Of a stretch of DNA of 64,000 nucleotides, positions 53,131-61,432 are shown one piece after another. Made by a program: the position numbers and the translations under genes. The stretch is from an uncultured Paracoccaceae bacterium. Lineage in GTDB: Bacteria; Pseudomonadota; Alphaproteobacteria; Rhodobacterales; Rhodobacteraceae. The notes under the pieces were generated by a model, which did not search any database, had not been told where the DNA came from, and saw only the letters and a list, made by a program, of their open reading frames with translations. The stretch's first letter is position 1, and each line of letters opens with the position of its first letter. The stretch covers positions 162,402 to 226,401 of the forward strand of contig CALSNT010000012.1 in assembly GCA_943787785.1 (NCBI GenBank), read 5' to 3'.

Positions 53131-54420
53131 ATGACCGACGCAACCTATGGCTTCGACACGCTGCAGATTCACGCGGGCGCCCAGCCTGATCCGGCGACGG
53201 GGGCGCGACAGACTCCGATTTATCAGACGACCGCCTACGTCTTTCGCGATGCAGATCACGCCGCGGCGCTCTTTAACCTGCAAGAGGTTGGTTACATCTA
53301 TTCCCGCCTGACCAACCCAACGGTTGCCGTGCTGCAGGAACGCATCGCGACACTGGAAGGCGGCGTCGGGGCGGTCTGCTGTTCGTCGGGCCACGCGGCC
53401 CAGATCATGGCGCTTTTCCCGCTGATGGGGCCGGGCAAGAACTTCGTGACGTCGAACCGGCTCTATGGCGGTTCGGTCACGCAGTTCAGCCAGACGATCA
53501 AGCGTTTCGGCTGGGAGGCAAAGTTTGTCGATGTCGATGATCTCGACGCCGTTGCTGCGGCTATCGACGACGACACCCGCGCGGTGTTCACCGAATCCAT
53601 CGCAAACCCCGGCGGCCACATCGCCGACCTCAGCGCATTGGCCAAGGTGGCCGATGGCGCTGGCCTGCCGCTGATCGTCGACAATACTTCTGCTACGCCG
53701 TACCTGTGCCGCCCGATTGAACACGGCGCGACGCTGGTCGTGCATTCGACCACCAAGTACCTGACCGGTAACGGCACGGTGATGGGTGGCTGCGTGGTCG
53801 ATTCCGGCCAGTTCGACTGGTCGGCGAGCGGCAAGTTTCCTTCTATGAGCGAACCCGAACCCGCCTACCACGGGCTGAAATTCCACGAAACCTTCGGCCC
53901 CCTCGCCTTCACCTTCCACGGCATCGCCATCGGCCTGCGCGACCTCGGCATGACATTGAACCCACAGGCGGCGCATTACACTCTGATGGGGATCGAGACG
54001 CTGTCATTGCGGATGCAGCGACATGTCGAGAATGCCGTTGAACTGGCCGAGTGGCTGGAAAAAGATCCGCGCGTCGATTTCGTGACCTACGCCGGGCTGA
54101 AAAGCTCTCCTTACCACGGGCTGATCGAGAAGGTCTGCCCGCGCGGTGCCGGGGCGCTGTTCACCTTTGCAGTCAAGGGCGGCTATGACGCCTGCGTCAA
54201 GCTGATCGACTCGGTCGAGATCTTCAGCCACGTTGCCAACCTTGGCGATACCCGGTCGCTGATCATCCACTCAGCCTCGACCACCCACCGCCAGTTGACA
54301 GCCGAGCAACAGGAAGCTGCGGGGGCCGCGCCCAACGTCGTGCGTGTGTCGATTGGGATTGAGGATATCGAAGACCTGAAAGCCGATCTGGACCAAGCGC
54401 TTAGCAAGGCGGTCAGCTAA
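53131..54420 (+). CDS. metY: O-acetylhomoserine sulfhydrylase (homocysteine synthase)
   Basis: 429 residues, Cys/Met metabolism PLP family. YGFDTLQIHAGAQPDPATGA start, SRLTNPTVAVLQERIATLEG, SSGHAAQ, VDNTSATPYLCRPI, and the PLP lysine in VVHSTTKYLTGNGTVMGG. The ending SRSLIIHSASTTHRQL, EQQEAAGAAPNVVRVSIGIE is family typical. It joins sulfide to O-acetylhomoserine, linking reduced sulfur from the Sox/Tsu systems to methionine. No riboswitch could be recognised upstream. Confidence 0.94.
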   Translation: MTDATYGFDTLQIHAGAQPDPATGARQTPIYQTTAYVFRDADHAAALFNLQEVGYIYSRLTNPTVAVLQERIATLEGGVGAVCCSSGHAAQIMALFPLMGPGKNFVTSNRLYGGSVTQFSQTIKRFGWEAKFVDVDDLDAVAAAIDDDTRAVFTESIANPGGHIADLSALAKVADGAGLPLIVDNTSATPYLCRPIEHGATLVVHSTTKYLTGNGTVMGGCVVDSGQFDWSASGKFPSMSEPEPAYHGLKFHETFGPLAFTFHGIAIGLRDLGMTLNPQAAHYTLMGIETLSLRMQRHVENAVELAEWLEKDPRVDFVTYAGLKSSPYHGLIEKVCPRGAGALFTFAVKGGYDACVKLIDSVEIFSHVANLGDTRSLIIHSASTTHRQLTAEQQEAAGAAPNVVRVSIGIEDIEDLKADLDQALSKAVS

Positions 54421-54514
54421 GGCGATTTCGGTGGCGGCGTCAGGTTTCGGCCTGACGCCAATGCATGACTCACTAAAACCAATTCCTGCCAAAGGCGCAC
54501 CCACATCCCAGAAC

Positions 54515-54545
54515 CAAGCCTGAATGGCAGCGGGCGAGCGGCTGA
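54515..54545 (+). repeat. 31-base intergenic repeat, copy 1
   Basis: Matches 63401-63431 at 28 of 31 positions in the same orientation. Core: CAAGCCTGAA, GGCA and CGGGCGAGCG. It lies in the gap where metY and the SIMPL gene converge. Confidence 0.6.
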
Positions 54546-54704
54546 TCGTCCCGCAGGCAGACGCTTTGGCAAAGTTGCGCAACGCATTTATTGTAAGAGC
54601 CAAGACGCAACAACAGAGCGCTCCCAACTTCCATTGCTGCACCAGCCCCCGGTCAGGCGCGAGCGCGGCCTACGCTGCGCTGTGCCGCTGCCAGACCAAA
54701 CACC

Positions 54705-55397
54705 CTACTGTTCAATTTCGAACACCACGTTCACTTTTGCCGCTATCGCAACCTCGCCCTCGGCCACCGGAACTGCATCGGCAGCCATGCTCTCCATCCG
54801 CGCCATCACCACCGGACCACGCCCCTGCTGAACTTCATCCAGCGCGATGATGCCACCCAGCGCCACACCTGCTGCCGCTGCAAACAAATCGGCCTTTCGC
54901 CGGGCGTCGGCAACCGCGCGGCGGCGTGCCTCGTCCATCAGGTCGCCATCCTCGGCCACCGAAAACTGCAGGTTGTGGAACGTATTGGCCCCGTCGGAAA
55001 CCGCAATATCCAGAATCGAACCCAAGCTCGAAAGATCGCGCACCCGCACAGTGATCTGATTCGACACAATGTAGGCAACGATCCGCTGACTTCCGCTGGG
55101 CGAGGTGCTGCGATGATCCCAGCGCGGCTGCAGCGACAAACCGCTGGTCTGCAGATCACGCGCATCAATCCCGCGTGATTTCAGCCGCTCCAGGACCGCC
55201 GCCATGTTGGCGTTATTCGCGGCCAATGCCTCAGCAGCTGTCTTCGCCTCGCTGGTCACGCCCAACGAAATCAAGGCCATATCAGGTTGAGTTGCCACAC
55301 TGCCTTCACCGGATACAGTGATCCGACCCGGCCCGGCCTCTTGCGCAATCACCGGTGAAGCCAATGCCAACGCGACGAACAGTAACACTCTGAACAT
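54705..55397 (-). CDS. SIMPL domain periplasmic protein
   Basis: 230 residues from ATG 55397. Signal peptide MFRVLLFVALALASPVIAQE, then the SIMPL (DUF541) domain: GRITVSGEGSVATQPDMALI, TAAEALAANNANMAAVLERL, GIDARDLQTSGLSLQPRWDH, ARRRAVADARRKADLFAAAA. YggE-like members lower oxidative stress by an unknown route. Divergent from the giant PilM/PilP-like gene, with 154 bases between starts. Confidence 0.9.
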   Translation of the reverse strand: MFRVLLFVALALASPVIAQEAGPGRITVSGEGSVATQPDMALISLGVTSEAKTAAEALAANNANMAAVLERLKSRGIDARDLQTSGLSLQPRWDHRSTSPSGSQRIVAYIVSNQITVRVRDLSSLGSILDIAVSDGANTFHNLQFSVAEDGDLMDEARRRAVADARRKADLFAAAAGVALGGIIALDEVQQGRGPVVMARMESMAADAVPVAEGEVAIAAKVNVVFEIEQ

Positions 55398-55551
55398 GAT
55401 CAGTTTCCTTTTGTTGATCTCTCTACTTTGACTGTGACGCGGCCCGTCGCCAATCCCTTGGTGCAGACTTTTCCTTTTCTCCAACTTCGTCTAGGCTCGG
55501 CCCTCAGCAGACTTGGGGGTCTGCCCGTCACTAAAAATGAGAGATTGAGCC

Positions 55552-58500
55552 TTGGCCCAGACCATGAACCCGACCTTCGCGCTGGAAATCGCACCGGACA
55601 CCCTGACGCTGTCACATCGCCGCTTTGGCGCCTGGCACTCGCTTGGAACGGTGCGTCGTGATGACCCTCGCTGCCCCCAGCGCATGGACGAGCTTCGCCG
55701 CACCGCCGATTGGTTGGAGCCGAACTCGATCCGCACGGCTGTCGTGGTCGCCTCCAGCCAGGTGATGTTCCTGACTGTCGCGCTGCCCTCCAACAGCCGC
55801 GGCAACAAGCGCCGCGAAATCCGCGAGGCGCTGAAAACCGCGACGCCGTTCCCGGTTGAAGATATCGAATTTGATTTCGTCTCGGAGGATGGCGGCGCAC
55901 GCGTGGCCATTGTCGCCAAAACGGCCCTGTCCGAAGCCGAAGCAATTGCCGTTCATTTCAAACTGAACCCGGTGCGCTTCGCCGCCCACCCTTCGCCGCG
56001 TGACTTTAACGGAGAGCCGGACTTCGGTCCCACCGACTACGCCGCACATGTTCAGGAACTGCAACTCAAGCCGACAACGCGTAAAAAGCCCGCCCCACAA
56101 GGCGGCAACCGCAGGTCAGCTCCGCAACAACGGGCCGAGGCAACACCACAGCCAAGCCAGAAGCCAGCTGATGCTCCGGCACGAGGCCCGGCAAATGCGG
56201 CCCCGGCCCAGGCACAAGCGGCTCAGAAACCGACCGCGCCTCCGAAGGCGTCGACTGCCGACACACCACAAGCAGCGAACCCACTTTCGTCTATCGCGAC
56301 ACCACCGCCGACGTTTGCCAGCCGTCGCGGGCCATCAGTGGAGCTACGGGCCACCAAGCGCGAGGCGCCAACCTTGTCAGCCGCCCCGATGTCCGCGATC
56401 CCAACTTTCACATCCACTGCTCGCAAACCGCAAAGCAAGCAAGAACCCACGCTGAGTGCAAGTTCAGCCGCGTCAAGCGGTGCACAGAACGTTGCCAAAG
56501 CAGGTCCGACGACGACGGCAAAGAAGCCTGCCTCGAACAATGCGCCGAGTGACACGCCGGTCTCAGCCGAACATATTCTCGACGATTTGCCACCGATGGC
56601 GCATCTGGAAGGCCGCGCGCGCAGCGAAGGAGTGCGTCCTGCACCAACGCCACTTGCCGAAGCGGCTCCAACCCAGCCCGAAACGCGCCAAAACCGAGGC
56701 CCTCGCGAATCTATGCAGGCCCGGACAACCGATCAACGTGATGCGCATCGTGTCAAAGACGCCCCCGCACGCCCTGTCGATCAGGCGGATGCCGGCCCTG
56801 CGCCGCGATTTGGCCAGGGACGCCGCGCCTCCAGCGGACCGCATCGTGGTGCACCGGCTGGCCCGCCCGCCCGCCGCGCGGGACCGCAGGGCGCGCCTGC
56901 GGCGGCTCCCGCCACAGAATTCGTAGCGCGTCAGCGGCCTCAGCAACCTCAGGATGGCGGCGCCCAGTTTCAGCGTGCGCAGCCCCGTCAGAGCGATCCC
57001 AGCCGGATGGCCCCAGGTGGCGCGCGCGGCGCGCAGGGACATCCCCAGCCAAACGGCGCCTATGGCGTTGATCCCCGGCAACATCGAGGAGCCGAGCGCG
57101 CACAGGGTGTTCCTTCCGAGGACGGTCATCGCGCCACGACGGCGGCCGCCAGCCTGACGCCTGATGTACCAGTTGAAGAAAAGAAGGGGCGCGGCATCCT
57201 GGGAACCCGGCTTGCCCGCCGTCAGTTGTCCGAAACTGAACAAATGACTGTTTTTGGCGCTCGTGAAGCCGACGAAGGCCGCCGCATCCCGATCATGCCG
57301 CTCGCAGCGGCTATCGGAGCCTTGTTGCTGGTCGCGGGTGGCGTCTGGGGTGCCTATTACATGCTGGTCTCCAGCGACGACATCGCTGGCACTTCCGGTA
57401 ATCAGCCACCCAGCGTTGAACTTGCATTGGCCGATGCGGCTGCCGGCCTACCTGAGCGTGGCGCAGAGGCACCCGAACCCCGTCCGGCCTCGATCGCCGG
57501 ACTCACCCCGGTCGATCTGGGCGACGGCGGGACCGAACTCGCCTCGGCTGATCCGAACGCTACCGGCGATGCGACGCCTGCAGTCGACCCGATTGCTGCA
57601 GCTACGGCTGCTGCGATGGCCGGACCTAATCCGCCGCCGGGCCGCCCTGCGGATCAAGCGACCGAGAAAAGTGATGATATTGTCATCGCCTCTGTTGATC
57701 ACCGCATTCCTGCCGAAGACGCCGTGGCCCCGCCACTCGCGCGCCTGCTCGTCGAGGATGCAGCGCCAGAGCCACTTGCGACACCGGCACCATTCGGCAC
57801 CGACTACGAGTTTGACGAAAGCGGTTTCGTCGTGGCCACCAAAGACGGGGCTGTGACGCCGGATGGTGTGATCGTCTTTGCAGGCCAGCCGGTCAAAGTC
57901 CCAGCGAAAAACCCGCAGATCATCGCCGCCGTTGCCGGGGCTGCGACTGCGGTCGCTGTGCAGGCAGCGCTGGAAACGGATCCGCAGCCACGCGCCCGTC
58001 CTGCAAACCTGTCGGCTGAACCGCAAGACGGGGCCGAGGCACCTGCCGACGCGGGCGCTGAAGGGGCACCTGAAACGGCTGAAACCGACGCTTCGACAGA
58101 GGCATCGGTCGAAACAGCATCAGCCGACACAACCGATCTGGAATCCGCGGTGTCGGACACGCTGGAAGCCGTCGCGAGCGAAGAAAATGCTGCAGACGCG
58201 TCGACCACTCCCGAGGCGCAATTCTCGGCCACGTCACTAGTCCCGCAGGCGCGCCCTGCTTCGCTGGTGCAACGTGTGGCCCAGGCACGTGCGTCCGTTG
58301 CGGCCTCGGCCGCCAGCGCACCTGCGCAGCCAACCCAGCAGACCAGCGCGGCACCCGCAGCGGCCCCGTCGATCCCGACGCGTGCGTCCGTTGCCCGAAC
58401 CGCGACCGAGACCGACGCAATCACACTCAGCCGCCTGAACCTGATCGGCGTCTATGGCTCACCCAGTGACCGTCGCGCATTGCTGCGCCTGCCATCGGGG

Positions 58501-58623
58501 CGCTATGTAAAAGTGAAAGTTGGCGACCGGATCGACGGTGGCCGCGTCGCCCAGATCGGCACCGGCGAGTTGCAGTACGTCAAGGATGGCCGCACGGTGA
58601 CACTTGCGATGCCACGCGGCTAA
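55552..58623 (+). CDS. Giant bitopic protein: PilM/GspL-like N-domain, single TM, PilP/GspC-like C-domain
   Basis: 1023 residues from TTG 55552 (or 1019 from ATG 55564). N-terminal 1-145 (FALEIAPDTLTLSHRRFGAW, AVVVASSQVMFLTVALPSNS, EIREALKTATPFPVEDIEFD) looks like the first subdomain of PilM/GspL. A Pro/Ala/Gln-rich region to about 560 follows, a single membrane segment at about 582-605 (MPLAAAIGALLLVAGGVWGA), a second acidic/Ala-rich linker, then at 958-1023 a PilP/GspC HR-like domain (LNLIGVYGSPSDRRALLRLP, YVKVKVGDRIDGGRVAQIG). Topology: N-terminus cytoplasmic, C-terminus periplasmic. No other type IV pilus or type II secretion gene is nearby. A strong terminator follows. Confidence 0.7.
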   Translation: MAQTMNPTFALEIAPDTLTLSHRRFGAWHSLGTVRRDDPRCPQRMDELRRTADWLEPNSIRTAVVVASSQVMFLTVALPSNSRGNKRREIREALKTATPFPVEDIEFDFVSEDGGARVAIVAKTALSEAEAIAVHFKLNPVRFAAHPSPRDFNGEPDFGPTDYAAHVQELQLKPTTRKKPAPQGGNRRSAPQQRAEATPQPSQKPADAPARGPANAAPAQAQAAQKPTAPPKASTADTPQAANPLSSIATPPPTFASRRGPSVELRATKREAPTLSAAPMSAIPTFTSTARKPQSKQEPTLSASSAASSGAQNVAKAGPTTTAKKPASNNAPSDTPVSAEHILDDLPPMAHLEGRARSEGVRPAPTPLAEAAPTQPETRQNRGPRESMQARTTDQRDAHRVKDAPARPVDQADAGPAPRFGQGRRASSGPHRGAPAGPPARRAGPQGAPAAAPATEFVARQRPQQPQDGGAQFQRAQPRQSDPSRMAPGGARGAQGHPQPNGAYGVDPRQHRGAERAQGVPSEDGHRATTAAASLTPDVPVEEKKGRGILGTRLARRQLSETEQMTVFGAREADEGRRIPIMPLAAAIGALLLVAGGVWGAYYMLVSSDDIAGTSGNQPPSVELALADAAAGLPERGAEAPEPRPASIAGLTPVDLGDGGTELASADPNATGDATPAVDPIAAATAAAMAGPNPPPGRPADQATEKSDDIVIASVDHRIPAEDAVAPPLARLLVEDAAPEPLATPAPFGTDYEFDESGFVVATKDGAVTPDGVIVFAGQPVKVPAKNPQIIAAVAGAATAVAVQAALETDPQPRARPANLSAEPQDGAEAPADAGAEGAPETAETDASTEASVETASADTTDLESAVSDTLEAVASEENAADASTTPEAQFSATSLVPQARPASLVQRVAQARASVAASAASAPAQPTQQTSAAPAAAPSIPTRASVARTATETDAITLSRLNLIGVYGSPSDRRALLRLPSGRYVKVKVGDRIDGGRVAQIGTGELQYVKDGRTVTLAMPRG

Positions 58624-58646
58624 TCAGCGCCAGAAAACGTAATGCG

Positions 58647-58676
58647 AAGGCTCCGCGAAACGCGGAGCCTTTTTTT
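58647..58676 (+). terminator. Intrinsic terminator after the PilM/PilP-like gene
   Basis: AAGGCTCCGCG, loop AAA, CGCGGAGCCTT, then a run of T (58670-58676). An 11-base stem with T7: a textbook rho-independent terminator, 23 bases after the stop codon. Confidence 0.92.
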
Positions 58677-58767
58677 AATCTGCGCTTAAGCGCCAAACTG
58701 ACTTTCCGCGCAAACCAGCCCGGCCTAAACTGCGGACGGGACACTTTCGATTTCAGATGGAGGCACC

Positions 58768-59664
58768 ATGCGAATTCTATTTACCGGCGGGTCGGGCAAG
58801 GCAGGTCGCCACGCGATCGCCTACCTGATCGAACAAGGCCACCGGGTTCTGAACCTCGACGTGATACCGCTCGACCACCCCGGCGTTGAAAACCGCATCG
58901 CTGACATCACCGATGCCGGACAGGTCTTTGACGTAATGGCCAGTTACGCTGGCTTTGACGAGCTTCAACCCGGGACCGGCGTCCCAAAGTTTGATGCAGT
59001 AGTGCATTTCGCCGCCATCCCGCGCTTGCTCCAAACCTCGGACAACGAGTGCTACCGGATCAACACGCTTGGCACCTACAACGTCATCGACGCGGCAGTG
59101 AAATATGGCATCCGCAAGGTAATCTTTGCCTCGTCCGAAACGACCTATGGCGTGTGCTTTGCCGATGGCGAACGCAAGCCTGACTACTTACCGGTCGACG
59201 AAGACCACCCGGTGATCCCGGAGGACAGCTATGCGATGTCCAAGGTCGTCAACGAGGTGACCGCACGCAGTTTCCAGCGCCGCTCGGGCTTTGACATCTA
59301 CGGCTTGCGTATCAACAACGTGATCGAACCGCACGAATACGCTGAGAATTTCCCTGCCTACTTCGCCGACCCTGCTTTGCGCCTGCGCAACTTCTTCTCC
59401 TACATCGACGCCCGCGATCTGGGTCACATGGTCGAATGCTGCCTGAAAACCGATGGCCTGGGCTTCGAGGTGTTTAACGTCTCCAACGACGGTCATTCCG
59501 TCGCCGAAACCTCAGCCGACCTGATCGAGCGATTTTATCAAGGCGTCCCGGTTTCGCAGATGGCACCCGATGATACGTTCTTCTCCAACGCCAAGGCAAA
59601 AAAGCTGGTCGGATATAGCCCGCAGCACAACTGGCAAAAATACGTCAGCGCGCCTGATACCTGA
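58768..59664 (+). CDS. NAD-dependent epimerase/dehydratase family protein
   Basis: 298 residues, extended SDR. MRILFTGGSGKAGRHAIAYL has the G-x2-G-x2-G NAD site, VVHFAAIPRLLQTSDNECYR the NAD contact, KVIFASSETTYGV the catalytic Ser/Thr and DSYAMSKVVNE the Tyr-Lys pair. Probably acts on a sugar nucleotide or free uronate-type sugar. Ribosome site GGAGG precedes the ATG. Converges on hppD with seven bases between stops. Confidence 0.85.
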   Translation: MRILFTGGSGKAGRHAIAYLIEQGHRVLNLDVIPLDHPGVENRIADITDAGQVFDVMASYAGFDELQPGTGVPKFDAVVHFAAIPRLLQTSDNECYRINTLGTYNVIDAAVKYGIRKVIFASSETTYGVCFADGERKPDYLPVDEDHPVIPEDSYAMSKVVNEVTARSFQRRSGFDIYGLRINNVIEPHEYAENFPAYFADPALRLRNFFSYIDARDLGHMVECCLKTDGLGFEVFNVSNDGHSVAETSADLIERFYQGVPVSQMAPDDTFFSNAKAKKLVGYSPQHNWQKYVSAPDT

Positions 59665-59671
59665 CCCCGCT

Positions 59672-60757
59672 CTAGATCACCCCGCGCTCGACCTGATCCT
59701 GCTCAATGCTTTCGAACAGCGCCTTGAAGTTGCCCTCGCCGAACCCGTCGTCGCCTTTCCTTTGAATGAACTCAAAGAAGATCGGCCCGATCACGGTTTT
59801 CGAGAATATCTGCAACAGGATATGAGTCTCGCCCCCATCATCGACACCTTCGCCGTCGATCAGGATACCGTGCTTCATCATCCGGTCCTTCGGCTCATCA
59901 TGTCCAACGACGCGGTCATAGCTCAGGTCGTAATAGGTCTCGGGCGGTTTCGGCATGAATTTCACGCCACGCTCGGCAATCTCATCCGTCGCGGCGTATA
60001 GGTCGCGCGCCCCGACAGCGATATGCTGGATGCCCTCACCATTATAGCGCTTTAGGTATTCGACGATCTGCCCGGTCTCGCCCCGGTCCTCGTTGATCGG
60101 GATGCGAATGCGCCCGCAGGGGCTGGTCAGCGCACGGCTGCGCAACCCGGTGAACTTGCCTTCGATATCAAAGAAGCGGATTTCGCGGAAATTGAACAGA
60201 TCGCCGTAGAACCTGAACCAGACGTCCATATTCCCCTTGTGAACGTTATGGGTCAGGTGATCGAGATAGTAGAAACCGACGCCCTCGGGATGCGCCTTGT
60301 CGATCCAGTCGAATTCCTCGTTGTAGGGGTTCGTTTCGTAATACTGATCGATGAGATAGATCAGACTGCCGCCGATGCCCTTGATCGCGGGAACCTCCAT
60401 GGTTTTGCCAGGTCCGTCAAATGGCTCCGCGCCTTTTGACACCGCGTACGAGAACGCATGATGTGCATCCACCACCCGCCAGGCCATCGACGGGGCGCAA
60501 GGCCCGTGCTCTTCGACAAACCCGCGCGCGTGGCTGCCCGGCTCGTCATTCAGCACATAGGTGATATCACCCTGCTGCCACAGTTCGACCGCCTTGGTCT
60601 TATGGGTTGCGGTGTGGACATACCCCATCCGCGCAAATGCCTCGCGCAGCTTTTCCGGTTCCGGATGGGCGAACTCAACAAACTCAAACCCGTCGGTCCC
60701 AGCGGGGTTTTCATCGGTGATCGTGGCTTTCGGGGCGTCATGCGGGAAAGGACCCAT
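59672..60757 (-). CDS. hppD: 4-Hydroxyphenylpyruvate dioxygenase
   Basis: 361 residues from ATG 60757, eight bases after AGGAG. Two VOC modules; iron ligands expected in FYYLDHLTHNVH (His), GEGIQHIAVGARD (His) and the C-terminal Glu in the region IFFEFIQRKGDDGFGEGNFK, which is diagnostic for the enzyme. It turns 4-hydroxyphenylpyruvate into homogentisate in tyrosine breakdown. The later pathway genes are not in the window. The divergent Lrp-type gene is the likely regulator. Confidence 0.95.
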   Translation of the reverse strand: MGPFPHDAPKATITDENPAGTDGFEFVEFAHPEPEKLREAFARMGYVHTATHKTKAVELWQQGDITYVLNDEPGSHARGFVEEHGPCAPSMAWRVVDAHHAFSYAVSKGAEPFDGPGKTMEVPAIKGIGGSLIYLIDQYYETNPYNEEFDWIDKAHPEGVGFYYLDHLTHNVHKGNMDVWFRFYGDLFNFREIRFFDIEGKFTGLRSRALTSPCGRIRIPINEDRGETGQIVEYLKRYNGEGIQHIAVGARDLYAATDEIAERGVKFMPKPPETYYDLSYDRVVGHDEPKDRMMKHGILIDGEGVDDGGETHILLQIFSKTVIGPIFFEFIQRKGDDGFGEGNFKALFESIEQDQVERGVI

Positions 60758-60811
60758 GGCAAATGCTCCTGCGGGCAGGTGAGTGTCGCACCTACTATAG
60801 CGCATCAACCT

Positions 60812-60824
60812 CGCAAAATTTGCG
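60812..60824. promoter_or_regulatory. Palindrome upstream of hppD, Lrp-type operator candidate
   Basis: CGCAAAATTTGCG, a perfect 13-base palindrome with AT-rich centre, 55 bases upstream of hppD in the gap shared with the Lrp-type gene. Confidence 0.5.
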
Positions 60825-60855
60825 CAAGTGGTGGCTATTCATTCCACATAATGCT

Positions 60856-60894
60856 AATTTTCGCGCGCTAAAGTGAACAACTACGCGGAAAATT
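60856..60894. promoter_or_regulatory. Inverted repeat overlapping the Lrp-type gene promoter
   Basis: AATTTTCGCG and CGCGGAAAATT form a near-perfect inverted repeat ending three bases before the ATG at 60898; suits autoregulation. Confidence 0.45.
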
Positions 60895-60897
60895 CGC

Positions 60898-61356
60898 ATG
60901 GAACTGGATCCGACCGATAAACGCCTGCTGGCGGCACTTCAAGCGGACGCCCACGCTACCGCCGACGCACTGGCCGAGAAGATCAACCTTTCGCCCAGTC
61001 AGGCCGGGCGACGACGCCAGCGGATCGAGGCGTCGGGGATCATCAAAGGCTATTCCGCCCGTCTGGATCCGGCGCGCCTTGGTTTGACGGTGCAGGCCTT
61101 CGTGCAGGTCGAAATGGCAAGCCACGCACCGGCTTCGGCAGCAGGGTTCGCCCGGATGGTCGAGGCCCAGCGAGAGATCGTCGGCGCCTGGACGATGACC
61201 GGCGTTGCCGACTATCTTCTAAGGGTTTGGTGCGCCGACTTGGCCGCACTGAACCGCCTGATGCATCAGGTCCTGCTGGCGCACCCTTCTGTCGCCAAGG
61301 TCCACAGCCAGATCGTGATGAACCAGCTCAAAACCGATGCTCCCCTACCGACCTGA
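60898..61356 (+). CDS. Lrp/AsnC family transcriptional regulator
   Basis: 152 residues. N-terminal helix-turn-helix (MELDPTDKRLLAALQADAHA, LSPSQAGRRRQRIEASGIIK) and C-terminal ligand-binding RAM domain (LTVQAFVQVEMASH, VGAWTMTGVADYLLRVWCAD). Such divergent pairs usually regulate amino-acid catabolism, so phenylalanine/tyrosine is the likely effector. Divergent to hppD with 140 bases and two palindromes between. Confidence 0.92.
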   Translation: MELDPTDKRLLAALQADAHATADALAEKINLSPSQAGRRRQRIEASGIIKGYSARLDPARLGLTVQAFVQVEMASHAPASAAGFARMVEAQREIVGAWTMTGVADYLLRVWCADLAALNRLMHQVLLAHPSVAKVHSQIVMNQLKTDAPLPT

Positions 61357-61432
61357 TTCAAGCGCTCTTGCGCGCCGCCCGGCGGGCATGTGACCCTGCC
61401 CAACAACAGACCGCTGATCCCTGAGAGGTTCC

